Origin: Pseudonocardia alaniniphila
Lineage (GTDB): Bacteria; Actinomycetota; Actinomycetes; Mycobacteriales; Pseudonocardiaceae
DNA length: 64,000 nucleotides
Direction of reading: 5' to 3'
NCBI RefSeq assembly: GCF_022524485.1
Contig: NZ_JAKXMK010000041.1
Coordinates: 40,102-104,101 of the forward strand
Shown here: positions 53,877-62,842 of the stretch, piece after piece
How positions within the stretch are numbered: position 1 is the first letter of the stretch
Layout of the letters: each line of letters starts with the position of its first letter
Made by a program: the position numbers and the translations under genes
The notes under the pieces: model-generated
Databases searched by the model: none
The model's input: only the letters and a program-made list of their open reading frames with translations
What the model was told of the DNA's origin: nothing

Positions 53877-55382
53877 TCACGCCTCGGACGGTGGGCACGT
53901 GCGGGGGAGCGGACGAACGGCCGGCCCTTCCAGCACTGCCCCGTCGACGTCGAACCGGGAACCATGGCAGGGACAGTCCCAGCTTCGTTCGGTGGCATTG
54001 AACCGGACGAGACATCCGAGGTGGGTACAGCGCAGCGAGACGGCGTGCAGCAGGCCGGCCTCGTCGCGGTAGACGCCGGTTCGCTCGGTGCCCGAGCGCA
54101 CGACCCGCGCCTGGCCGGGTGGCGTCTGCTCGGCGGAACCCTGGCCCGGCATCAACCGGTCGCCGACGATGTCGACGCCGACCTTTGTGTTCATCCGGGC
54201 CAGTGTCGGAAGCCCGCGTAGCGAGAGCCGATGCGGGCTGAACACGTCGGTGGGGACCTGTTCGCCGGCGATCTGCGCGGCCAGGAGCATGGCGCTCATC
54301 GTGCCGCCGGAAAGGCCCCACTTCGAGAATCCGGTGGCGACGAACATCCGCGATGACACGGGCGTGTACGTGCCGATCATGGGGGTGCTGTCGTAGGGGA
54401 CTGCGTCCTGCGCAGACCACCGGTGGGTGATCTCCGTGACGTCCCAGTGTCGGCGGGCGCAGTCCTCGAGCGCGGTGAAACGGTCCTGCCCGGCCTCGCG
54501 GGCTCCGGCCGCGTGGCCCTGCCCGCACACGATCATGAGATCTCCTGCGGAGCGGAACGACCAGGTCGGAGTGCCAGCAGTGATCGACATACTGCGGGAC
54601 GGCTCGCCGCGGACCCGTGTGGCGATGCAGTATGACCGCATCACTTTCAGCCGCGTGAAGTACAGACCGCGGTCCCAGATCGGGTAGTGGGTCGCGACGA
54701 CCACCCGCTCCCCGCTGAGCTCCCCGTGCGTGGTCATGACACGGACCGGGCGGCCTTCTTCGACGCTCAGCGCGCGGGTCTGCTCGAAGACGCGCGATCC
54801 CTCGGAGTCGATCGCGGCGGCGAGCCCGCGCGCATAGGCGAGCGGATGCAGTTCGAGCTGGTCGTCCAGCCGAACGGCACCGGCCACATCGAATGGGAGG
54901 TCGACCTCGGAGGTCGTGTCGACGGGCAGACCCGCGTCGTGCGCGGCGTCGGTCTCCTGCTCGACGGCGCTGAGCTCGTGATCATCCAGGGCGACGGTGT
55001 ACGCGGCGCGACGCCGCAGGTCGCAGCCGATTCCGAGCTCTGTCACGAGCTTCGCGACCGTCTCGACCCCAGCGAGCGAGTGCTCGGCGTACGCCGCGGC
55101 GACGCCCGCGCCCCTGGTCCGCGCGATGGTGGAGAGCATGGTGCCCTGCAGCGCCGTCACCTTCGCCGTGCTGTTGCCCGTCGCGCCGGTGCCGACGCGG
55201 CCCGCATCGATCACGGCGACCCTGGCTCCGTGCTGTTTGAGCAGCAGCGCAGTGGTCAGCCCGGTGATGCCACCCCCCAGCACGAGAACGTCGAAGGCCC
55301 GTTCCGTGCCCGGCAGCGGGAACAAGACCCCCGCGCGTCCGGCGAGCCATAACGACTCCGCGGCGGTTGTGGTGGGAACCAT
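53877..55382 (-). CDS. FAD-dependent oxidoreductase with C-terminal Rieske domain
   Basis: A 501-residue protein from ATG 55382 with GGAGGAG 5 bp upstream. Residues ~25-370 are a DAO-type FAD enzyme (VLVLGGGITGLTTALLLKQHG, ATGFSKWGLSGG). Residues ~420-490 are a Rieske domain with CTHLGC and CPCHGS, the 2Fe-2S ligands. Such fusions are common in actinobacteria near stress genes; the electron partner and substrate are unknown. Confidence 0.88.
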   Translation of the reverse strand: MVPTTTAAESLWLAGRAGVLFPLPGTERAFDVLVLGGGITGLTTALLLKQHGARVAVIDAGRVGTGATGNSTAKVTALQGTMLSTIARTRGAGVAAAYAEHSLAGVETVAKLVTELGIGCDLRRRAAYTVALDDHELSAVEQETDAAHDAGLPVDTTSEVDLPFDVAGAVRLDDQLELHPLAYARGLAAAIDSEGSRVFEQTRALSVEEGRPVRVMTTHGELSGERVVVATHYPIWDRGLYFTRLKVMRSYCIATRVRGEPSRSMSITAGTPTWSFRSAGDLMIVCGQGHAAGAREAGQDRFTALEDCARRHWDVTEITHRWSAQDAVPYDSTPMIGTYTPVSSRMFVATGFSKWGLSGGTMSAMLLAAQIAGEQVPTDVFSPHRLSLRGLPTLARMNTKVGVDIVGDRLMPGQGSAEQTPPGQARVVRSGTERTGVYRDEAGLLHAVSLRCTHLGCLVRFNATERSWDCPCHGSRFDVDGAVLEGPAVRPLPRTCPPSEA

Positions 55383-55573
55383 GGATCTCCTCCAAGTCCA
55401 GCACAGATGGGTTGGCTGGGCGATACCCGGAGCCCGAGCGGTCAACCTCCAGACGCCGCCTGGTCTGATTCCGGCGGTGCCCGACCTGGCCGGGCGGTGC
55501 TTCCAGGCGCTGTGCTCGGCCGACGTAGGCGAGGTGTAGCGACTGACCGTCCCGCGTGATGTTCGTGGCGCGT

Positions 55574-55765
55574 TCAACCTCGCAGCGGACCCCTGATCGA
55601 CGCAGAGCAACTGGCCGACTGCACCTGCCGGCCGTCGGCCCGGGTGGGCTCGGAGGTCGACGCCGTGGGCGCGGAGCTGCTCGGCGATTTCGACGAGGTG
55701 CGCGGGGGAGCGACCGAGGCGGGTAGCGGCGAGCTGGTCGCCGGCACCGGGCGACAACAGGGCAA
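55574..55765 (-). pseudogene. serine resolvase remnant
   Basis: AGDQLAATRLGRSPAHLVEIAEQLRAHGVDLRA resembles the segment of a Tn3/Hin-type resolvase around the conserved RLGRS (usually DRLGRS). Nothing else of the enzyme remains. Confidence 0.45.
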
Positions 55766-55923
55766 ATCACGATGTGGTCGTTATTCATCAAACCGATAGT
55801 GAGTAGGGGCATCGCCGCAAGCCGCGGATACCCACTAAATGCCAGCGGGGCGTAACCCTCTACGTGGGCTCAGCCGGCGCCGACCGGATGGTGTTGCCGC
55901 ACCTTCTATCTGGTCATGGTCAT

Positions 55924-55948
55924 GTTTGACGAGCTCGGCCGGGGGGAT
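55924..55948 (+). promoter_or_regulatory. SigB/F-type promoter candidate
   Basis: GTTT-N15-GGGGAT in front of QDPHYGED copy 2; same spacing as at 48741. Confidence 0.5.
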
Positions 55949-55978
55949 CCTCCGCTACTGGAAAGGAGGATGAGAAGC

Positions 55979-56158
55979 ATGGCGGAGAAGCAAGATCCGC
56001 ACTATGGCGAGGATTCGGGCCAGGATCCGCACTATGGCGAGGACAGTGATCTGAGCACAGCCGAGGAAAGCCAGGAGATCCGCGGCAGTGCCCGTGATGT
56101 TGCCGTAGACACTGACGATGATGGGGCGGCCGAGACGGAAGCTGACCCCGCTCAATGA
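55979..56158 (+). CDS. small acidic QDPHYGED-repeat protein, copy 2
   Basis: A 59-residue protein, MAEKQDPHYGEDSGQDPHYGED then an acidic tail ending EADPAQ. ATG 55979 follows AAAGGAGG by 8 bases. The paralogue at 48797 has identical first 22 residues; the tails diverge but remain acidic. Flanking DNA on both sides is also similar, so the copies came from a segmental duplication of at least 300 bp. Confidence 0.75.
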   Translation: MAEKQDPHYGEDSGQDPHYGEDSDLSTAEESQEIRGSARDVAVDTDDDGAAETEADPAQ

Positions 56159-56498
56159 TTGGTCACTCGCCTTGCCGACGTGTCGACATAGTTGAGGCCC
56201 TGTGGCTCGATTTGGGTCGCTGCTCGGCACCGGCGGGTGGGGCGAGTGACCTCGCGAGCCGCCATGCCGTCGGACACTCTGAGATCAATATGCAGTGCAC
56301 GAGCAGGCGCCGAAGGGCGTACCGATCGATGTCAGCCCGCTGGTGTGACGGGCGAGCCGGACACCTGGTGCCGTACCAGCCGTCCGGCTTGGTGATCGGG
56401 GCGTCGCGGTCTCCCGGCGTCGACAGCAACGCTCCCGGCAGCACCTCGCGCGCATCGACGTGTCGCACCGTCAGCGCACGGAAGCCGAGTATGAACAA
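56159..56498. other. intergenic region, no gene seen
   Basis: The first ~45 bp are homologous to the flank of QDPHYGED copy 1 (TTGAGGCC end). The rest has only non-coding-looking frames. Confidence 0.4.
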
Positions 56499-57395
56499 TC
56501 AGGTGATCGGGGAGCCGCCCGTCACGCCGATCACCTCGGAGGTGATGTAGCTCGACTCCTGGGAAGCCAGGAACACGTAGATGGGTGCAAGCTCCGCGGG
56601 TTGTGCGGCACGCCCCAGCGGCGACTGCTTACCGAACGACTCGAGCTTCTCCTGCGGCATCGTCGCCGGGATCAGCGGCGTCCACACCGGGCCGGGGGCC
56701 ACCGAGTTCGCCCGGATGCCCTTCTCGGTGAGGTTGTTGCCCAGCCCCTTGGTGAAGTTGACGATCGCGGCCTTGGACGTGGCGTAGTCCAGGAGGTGGG
56801 GCGAAGGGTTGAAAGCTTGCACCGATGAGGTCGTGATGATCGAGGAGCCTTCCGGCATGTGCGGGATCGCCGCCTTGCACAACCAGAACATCGCGTAGAT
56901 GTTCGTCTTCATCACCCGGTCGAACTGCTCGGTCGTGATGGCGTCGATGTCCTCGTCCTGCGACATTTGATAGGCAGCGTTGCTCACCAGCACGTCGATC
57001 CGGCCGAACTCCTGCACGGCCCGGTCGATCACCGCCTGGCACTGCGCCTCCTCGCGCACGTCGCCGCGCACTGTCACCGCCTTGCGCCCGGCCTCCTCCA
57101 CCAGGCGCACGGTCTCCTGGGCGTCCTTCTCCTCCGACTCCAGATAGGAGATGAGCACGTCGGCCCCTTCCCGGGCGAACGCGAGCGCGACGGCACGACC
57201 GATCCCGGAGTCGCCGCCGGTGATCACGGTCTTCTTGCCCTCCAGGCGCCCGGTTCCCCGATAGGTCTCTTCGCCGTGGTCAGGCCGAACGTCCATCTCG
57301 TCAGTGCGGCCCGGGTACTCCACGGTCTCGCTGCCGCTCCCCGGGACGTCGTGCTGCTCGCCGGGGTCCTGCTGGGTGAACTGGTCATGGCCCAT
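56499..57395 (-). CDS. SDR oxidoreductase, general-stress-protein 39 type
   Basis: A 298-residue classical short-chain dehydrogenase with an N-terminal extension rich in Glu/Gln (MGHDQFTQQDPGEQHD). NAD(P) motif TGGDSGIG, SNAAYQ in place of NNAG, active-site YATSK and the catalytic Ser in ITTSSVQAF are present. The extension and the GxDSGIG pattern match the YghA/YhxC/GSP39 group, part of the SigB stress regulon in Bacillus. Natural substrate unknown. Confidence 0.9.
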   Translation of the reverse strand: MGHDQFTQQDPGEQHDVPGSGSETVEYPGRTDEMDVRPDHGEETYRGTGRLEGKKTVITGGDSGIGRAVALAFAREGADVLISYLESEEKDAQETVRLVEEAGRKAVTVRGDVREEAQCQAVIDRAVQEFGRIDVLVSNAAYQMSQDEDIDAITTEQFDRVMKTNIYAMFWLCKAAIPHMPEGSSIITTSSVQAFNPSPHLLDYATSKAAIVNFTKGLGNNLTEKGIRANSVAPGPVWTPLIPATMPQEKLESFGKQSPLGRAAQPAELAPIYVFLASQESSYITSEVIGVTGGSPIT

Positions 57396-58040
57396 GGTCG
57401 GTCTCCATTCACGTTGCGGTCTGCCGCAAGGTTCCCTGAAACGAGGATCACAACCCTCGGCAGACGTTCGCCGGGAACGCTCAGCCAGGCAACGTAAGCA
57501 ACGGCCGCCCGCCGATGGTGCGGATGTCGATGGAGGCGAGCGTGTTGCGCCGTGATGCCGACGACAGTGGCCCGGCCATCGGGGCCGGCATCCCAAATGG
57601 CCGTCACCTCCGCGCCCGTCGCAGGCGGTGGCGTCGGCGCGGTAGCCCGACGCGGACGGCACCCCGTCAACTCGAGGTGCACCGCGGTACCCCACGCGCG
57701 CTGCGGCAATGTCGTTGCAGGAGCAGGTCACCTCAGGGGTACCCGTGGGGATGAAGGTGAAGCGCCGGGTGTGAGTGGGGCCGCGCGGACCGTCACGCTG
57801 CTGGACGGGCTGGCCAACACCGTCTTCTCGCCGCGAACCGCGACCCTCGCCGAGCACCCGGGGCTGGCCCAGGCCTTCGGGGCCTGGCCGGGTGCCGTAC
57901 TCGAGTAAGGGTTGTGCACCGGAGCCAGCGGGTACCGGCGTGAAGGTTATCTGGGCCCGCCGAGGGATCGGAGGTCGGAGATGAGTGACGGTGGAGAGGC
58001 CGGGATGGTGTCGTGAGCCGGCCGGTTCGAGATCGACGTC
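57396..58040. other. intergenic region, probable debris
   Basis: No supported gene. The upstream part should hold the SDR promoter. A plus-strand frame ending at 57908 (TVTLLDGLANTVFSPRTATLAEHPGLAQ...) looks coding for ~45 residues but I cannot identify it. Confidence 0.35.
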
Positions 58041-58285
58041 CATCGACCGTTTGGGCTACTTCGGTGGAATCGCGGCCGCTCTCGCAGTGGGGCTGGTCGA
58101 GCCACCGCTGGGCGCGTTCATCTCGGCGGTCCCTTTCGGGAGATGCTCACCACCGCTGGTGTACCGGACCCGTTGCGCTTCCTAGGACCGGCCATCGAAG
58201 GCGTGGCCCAGCCGGTAGGGAGCAGCGGCCAAGGCACCGTGCGGCTCGCCGACGAGATCGACGAACAGGGCTGGGTTAAGACGCC
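58041..58285 (+). pseudogene. small hydrophobic protein, frameshifted
   Basis: IDRLGYFGGIAAALAVGLVEPPLGAFISAVPF in one frame continues in another as LTTAGVPDPLRFLGPAIEGVAQPV. Together they resemble ~85-residue membrane-associated proteins seen near stress genes in actinobacteria. Low-confidence family. Confidence 0.35.
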
Positions 58286-59875
58286 GTGGTCATGTCATCC
58301 AGCCTGTCTCCCGCTGCATCGTCCGGCAACAGAGACAACCTCACGACGACGCTTTCGAATACGCCGCCTTCGCTGGAGGTCGCCCTCGGGTGCCGAGACC
58401 ACGAGACGGTCCTGCGGGTTCAGGGCGAGGTGGACCTGGCGACGGCCTCGCATTTCTCGACGGCTCTGGCCGTGGGGCTCGCGGTGGCTGTCGACAGCCT
58501 GTCCGTCGATCTCCGCGACCTCGCGTTCATCGACTGCGGCGGCCTGGAGATCCTGGCCCGCACCGCACGCCAGGCCCGTGCGGGGGACACGAGGTTCCAC
58601 ATCGCCCCGGGCCCGGCGGTCGGCGACCTGGCCGCCCTGCTCGGTGGCTGGGCGGAGCTTCCCGAGGGCACCGTGGTGTCCGTCGGCGAGCAACCGACGG
58701 CCCGGCAGGGGAGCGCTCTCACGGTCGGTCTGGGCGAGCCGGGCAACGGGACGCTCGTGCTGCGCCCCGATGGCGAGGTCGAGCTCGGTACTGTCGAGTT
58801 CCTCCCCGGTGTCATCAACGCTGTCGTTGACGAGATAGGCGGGGCCGCGTCCCGGTCGATCGTGGTGGATCTCGCCCGTGTCCGAGTCATGAGTGCGGCG
58901 GGGGTTGTGGTTCTCTGCGGGGGGCATCACCAAGCGAGTGCGGCCGGCGTCGCGTTCCGGGTGGCTGGTGGCCCTCCGGTGGTGCGGCGGATCCTCGATG
59001 TCACCGGAGCTGCGGCGGCTCTGGAGTACTGCGAGCCCGTGGCCGACGCGCTGGCACCGGCGATGTCCCAGCCGCGGGTCGTGGGAGGGGAAGCCGGGGG
59101 GACGGAGCGCCGCGACGACTACGCGCATCTTGCGCCGCTGTTCGCCGAGCGGGTGCGGCTCCCGGCTGATCATCCACGGCAGCAGGTACTGCGCGACGAA
59201 CTGATCAAGGGATTTCTACCGGTGGCACAGCGCGTCGCGCGCAAGCACCGGTATCGGGGCGAGAACCTCGATGACCTCGAGCAGGTCGCGACGATCGGGC
59301 TGATCAACGCGGTCGACCGGTTCGAGCCAGCGCGCGGCGTCGATTTTCTCTCGTTCGCGATCCCGACCATCAACGGGGAGGTGCAGCGCCATTACCGGGA
59401 CCGCACCTCGGCGATCCGGGTACCGCGCCCGATCAGGGAGCTGCAGGTCCGCGTGTACCGGGCCGCGGACGAGCTGAGTCAGCGGATGGGGCGTGCCGCC
59501 ACACCGAGTGAGCTCGCACGGCACTTGGACGTGGATCTGGACTCGGTGATCGAGGCGTTGCAGGCCGCTTACGAGTCCCGCCCCTCCTCGCTCGACGAGC
59601 CGCAACGCAAGGATGACGCGGGCTTCGGTGAGGGCAGCGTCGCCGACACCCTCGGGGTCACCGATCCGGAGCTGGACCTCGTCGAGAACCGGGAATCCCT
59701 CGCTCCGCTGGTGAAGGCGCTGCCGGAGCGCGAGCGTAAGATCGTCCTGCTGCGGTTCTACGGCAACATGACCCAGACCGAGATCGCAAAGCGCACCGGG
59801 ATCTCCCAGATGCACGTCTCGAGGTTGCTGAGCATGACCCTGGCGCAGCTGCGTCGGCAACTCACAGCGGAGTAA
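58286..59875 (+). CDS. SigB/SigF/SigG-family sigma factor fused to two STAS domains
   Basis: A 529-residue protein. Residues ~30-120 (LRVQGEVDLATASHFSTAL, DLRDLAFIDCGGLEILARTA) and ~155-250 (LVLRPDGEVELGTVEFL, DLARVRVMSAAGVVVLCG) are two STAS domains. Residues ~285-529 are a complete SigB/F-type factor: region 2 DDLEQVATIGLINAVDRFEP and FLSFAIPTINGEVQRHYRD, region 3, and region 4 LPERERKIVLLRFYGNMTQTEIAKRTGISQMHVSRLLS. Where STAS antagonists have DSSG, these have DCGG and SAAG, lacking the usual phosphoserine. Start could be one of the first ATGs at 58286 or 58292. Confidence 0.88.
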   Translation: MVMSSSLSPAASSGNRDNLTTTLSNTPPSLEVALGCRDHETVLRVQGEVDLATASHFSTALAVGLAVAVDSLSVDLRDLAFIDCGGLEILARTARQARAGDTRFHIAPGPAVGDLAALLGGWAELPEGTVVSVGEQPTARQGSALTVGLGEPGNGTLVLRPDGEVELGTVEFLPGVINAVVDEIGGAASRSIVVDLARVRVMSAAGVVVLCGGHHQASAAGVAFRVAGGPPVVRRILDVTGAAAALEYCEPVADALAPAMSQPRVVGGEAGGTERRDDYAHLAPLFAERVRLPADHPRQQVLRDELIKGFLPVAQRVARKHRYRGENLDDLEQVATIGLINAVDRFEPARGVDFLSFAIPTINGEVQRHYRDRTSAIRVPRPIRELQVRVYRAADELSQRMGRAATPSELARHLDVDLDSVIEALQAAYESRPSSLDEPQRKDDAGFGEGSVADTLGVTDPELDLVENRESLAPLVKALPERERKIVLLRFYGNMTQTEIAKRTGISQMHVSRLLSMTLAQLRRQLTAE

Positions 59876-60252
59876 GGCGCAGAGTCCCGACGCCGTGCGT
59901 CGGCGGCCAGATCGCGCGCCATGTCGTCGTGCCCCTGCCCAAACGGCCTAACGGGTCACGCGGCCCGCTCGCCCGATTCGCCGAAGGTGTCTGGACGGCT
60001 ACGGTGGAGGCATGAGAACCAACCGAAGACGGAAAAGGGGTAGAGCGCTCCGCCGCTCAACTGGGAGCGGCGCTAACCGGTGATTTGTGGCCTGGCTCGC
60101 TGCGGTTGCGCTACTGATGGGTGGGCGGATCAGAAAGACCAGCTCCAAGACTTCAATCGAACGTCGGGCTGATGGCGAGCTATCTATGACGTGCCGGTCG
60201 GCATGACGGAGCCAAGGGTTCGCCAGATTTTGGTTGGGGTACTCAACAGGCC
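59876..60252. other. intergenic region, no gene seen
   Basis: Includes an imperfect GC hairpin at about 60043-60076 (GCCGCTC ... GAGCGGC). It may end transcription of the sigma-factor gene. Confidence 0.35.
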
Positions 60253-60831
60253 ATGAAGCAGTGGGACACGGTCCGGGCGACTGGCGTGTTGGGTGGGCAC
60301 GACGAGGACGGCCGGGGTGAGGGCGCGTTGCAGCGCGCGGATCGCAACATGCTTGAGCTGCTGCAGGAGTTGCGGGTGGCCCAGACAGGGGTGCAGATCC
60401 TGTTTGGGTTTCTGCTCGCGCTCGCTTTCACCGAGCGTTTCAGCCGTATCGATTCCGTTCAGTTGTGCATGTACGTGGTCACTCTGCTGCTGTCCGTGGT
60501 CACTGCGGGACTGCTGGTGGCTCCGGCAGCTGTCCATCGGGTCACGTTCCAGTGCGGTGCGAAAGCCGAGACCGTGCAGCTAGGCCACCGGTTGTTCTTG
60601 GCGGGGTTGGGGACGCTCGCTTTGACGCTGACGGGCGCGGTACTGCTGGTGCTCGACGTCGCAGTCGATCGGGAGTTCGCGGTGTCCGCCGCGGTGATGG
60701 TCGGGGTAGTGCTGATCTTGCTCTGGTTCGCCCTAGCGCTGTGGCTGGTTCGCCGCGTGCGCGCCAACTGCGTGGTGCCTGCTGAAGAATCTGGCGAGCG
60801 AAGGATCCGCGGCTGGCATGAGGCCATATAG
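60253..60831 (+). CDS. DUF6328-family membrane protein
   Basis: A 192-residue protein with four hydrophobic helices at about 50-60, 75-95, 115-135 and 145-165. LLQELRVAQTGVQILFGFLLALAFTERF and HRVTFQCGAKAETVQLGHRLFLAGL are the DUF6328 signature. Function unknown; these genes are common near stress loci in actinobacteria. Confidence 0.82.
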   Translation: MKQWDTVRATGVLGGHDEDGRGEGALQRADRNMLELLQELRVAQTGVQILFGFLLALAFTERFSRIDSVQLCMYVVTLLLSVVTAGLLVAPAAVHRVTFQCGAKAETVQLGHRLFLAGLGTLALTLTGAVLLVLDVAVDREFAVSAAVMVGVVLILLWFALALWLVRRVRANCVVPAEESGERRIRGWHEAI

Positions 60832-61226
60832 AAGGGACCGACGGGCTATCCGAATAGGCAGGTCTCACAGTGCAGGGGGCACAGGGCGGTTCGACCTGGC
60901 CGGGTTCGATCCGTGACGCGAAACGAGTAATCAATGAGCCCCGGGTCGCCTCCGTCGCACAGGCAAAAACGCCGAGACATATGCCCGGATCCAGGGAAGC
61001 GAGCGGCGACGTGCTCGGCACTACCAGGGCCGGATCGCGCTGGCCAGGCATCGACCCGGCGGCCGAGCGGTGGCAGATGAGGGCGCAGGCGTGTCGGAGT
61101 AGATCGAGGTGCGTTCGGCGCGGCATTTGTGGGGTCGAGCGGTGTCCTCGGCTCCCACCGCCCGACCCGTATAGCGACGAGCCCGGTCACAGACCGAATC
61201 GACGCGGCGTTCCGGTCGGCCGTCGT
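60832..61226. other. intergenic region, no gene seen
   Basis: Frames on both strands give non-coding-looking translations; nothing supported. Confidence 0.4.
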
Positions 61227-61840
61227 TCAGTGCTCCGCGAAGGAGCGCTCGCCATGCACGGCGAGCACGGCGAGTTCGGCGAGCACGGCGGGCGGCTCGC
61301 CGGCCTCGATCAGCTCGAGTAGGTGGCGGTAGCGCGCGGCGTGCTCCATGAGGTTCTCGTGAAAGCGCTCCCGAGTGCTGAGTTTCCGTGACATGCACAG
61401 CAGCACTTGCTGCTGCACTGGCCGGTACATCTCCGAGAGCCGCCGGTGTCCGGCCAGGGCCACGATCGGGGAGTGGAAGGCGTAGCCATTCTCCACGAGC
61501 GGGCCGCAATCCTTGTCACGCGCGTTCTGCTCCGTGCGAGCGAGGGCTTCGTGGCAGGCGACCAGCCGCTGTGGGTCGTGCACCGGCACCCCGAGCTCCA
61601 CGGCCATTCGCTCGAGTCCGCTACGTAGCGTGAGAATCTCGAAGACGTCCTGGTTGGTGAGGGTGGCAACCGTGGAGCCATGGCGGGGGGGTCACGACAC
61701 GACTGTCGTTCTGGAACAGGCGCAGTGCCTCGCGCAAGGGAGTGGTCAGCAGGCGTATTGAGATCGGCTCCTTAGCAGTTGGGCGTTCACCGCTTGCATC
61801 CGGGTTGGGCCGCGCCAATCGGCTCGGTTTCCTGCTGACC
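61227..61840 (-). pseudogene. GntR-family (FCD) regulator, frameshifted in a C7 tract
   Basis: The upstream frame has TPLREALRLFQNDSRVVT (end of the winged helix); after a run of seven C (61686-61692 region) the next frame gives GSTVATLTNQDVFEILTLRSGLERMAVEL and the FCD effector domain to 61227 (FHSPIVALAGHRRLSEMYRPVQQQ, HGERSFAEH). One base lost or gained in the C run restores a normal gene. The extreme N-terminus is not clear. Confidence 0.7.
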
Positions 61841-61899
61841 GAGCGGCCGTGCACGCCGCGGCATGTCCGTCGTGAGCGTGCACGGCGCGGATCAGCCGA

Positions 61900-62415
61900 T
61901 CAGATAGGTCCAGAGGAGCCGCTCAGCTCGTCACTGCCTGTGCCGGCAACGGGTCGCTGCGGGCTGCGGCCGACATCGCCACGCCAGCCGCCCTCCTCGT
62001 GGCCCCGGTTCTCGATGAACTGCTTGAAGTTCTCCAGGTCGCCCTTTGTGCGCTTCTGGATGACGCCGAGCGCGTCGGCCGCTTTCTCGGCGAGCCCCTG
62101 CGGTTCGTGGTCGAGCTGCAGCATGACGCGTGTGTGTGCGTTGTCGAGCCGGTGGAAGGTGACCACACCCGCCTGATGGGTGCCGTTCTCGGTTTTCCAG
62201 GCGATGCGTTCGTCGGGGTGTTGCTCGGTGATCTCGGCGTCGAACTCTCGCTCGACGCCGGCGATCCGGGTGACCCAGTGAGTCCTGGTCGGCGTCACCT
62301 GCTCGATGCGGTCGACGCCGTCCATGAAGTGGGGGAACGACTCGAACTGCGTCCACTGGTTGTAGGCGGTGCTGACGGGCACGGCGACGTCGATGCTTTG
62401 CTGGATGTTGGTCAT
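61900..62415 (-). CDS. SRPBCC/polyketide-cyclase-like protein, copy 2
   Basis: A 171-residue paralogue of the protein at 52778 (roughly 85-90% identical), starting MTNIQQSIDVAVPVSTAYNQ at ATG 62415. The C-terminal tail differs only slightly. The promoter-like GCGT-N15-GGGTAC is conserved upstream. Recent duplication or transfer is indicated by similarity extending into the upstream DNA. Confidence 0.88.
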   Translation of the reverse strand: MTNIQQSIDVAVPVSTAYNQWTQFESFPHFMDGVDRIEQVTPTRTHWVTRIAGVEREFDAEITEQHPDERIAWKTENGTHQAGVVTFHRLDNAHTRVMLQLDHEPQGLAEKAADALGVIQKRTKGDLENFKQFIENRGHEEGGWRGDVGRSPQRPVAGTGSDELSGSSGPI

Positions 62416-62425
62416 GCACGGTGGC

Positions 62426-62450
62426 GTACCCGGTGCGGTCGCGAGTACGC
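62426..62450 (-). promoter_or_regulatory. SigB/F-type promoter candidate (SRPBCC copy 2)
   Basis: Minus strand GCGT (62450-62447), 15 bp, GGGTAC (62431-62426), ten bases before the ATG; identical geometry to copy 1. Confidence 0.6.
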
Positions 62451-62842
62451 ATCGTCGAGCGTCCGCCCTGTAACCGGCCCGACGAGCGCCGACTGGAGCT
62501 GCCCGGCTACCTCCGGCGGGGTGCCGGTCGTCGGCACGCGGGGTCGACAAACAGACCCAGCTCGACGCCTTTCGGCGAAACCCTGCCGCACGGTGCAGGA
62601 GGTCATGCGCATCCGGCCTGGCTGGGATAAGGACGGATGTAAGTGGGGCCAGGTCGACCCTCGTGGAAGCTCCTCCCGTGGTGTGTGGACACCGCCTGGC
62701 ATCCCGTCAGCTCGTGCGGTGAGCGCGTGCCCGAGGTAGGCATACCGATCAAGCCGCCCTGCCCGGCTCCGTCGGTTCATACACACTGCATTAACAACTC
62801 TGCTCGGTCTTGTGGATCATGCTGCTTGACCCACCGGCCTAG
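62451..62842. other. intergenic region, no gene seen
   Basis: No supported gene between the SRPBCC promoter and the IS5-family end. Confidence 0.4.

Noticed and set aside
58254..58278. SigB/F-type promoter for the STAS-sigma gene (GGGTTA at 58273)
   Set aside because: No GNNT at the required 14-16 bp distance, so autoregulation is not supported by sequence.
60040..60080. Structured RNA or tRNA-like gene
   Set aside because: Only an imperfect GC hairpin; no tRNA arms or known riboswitch core.
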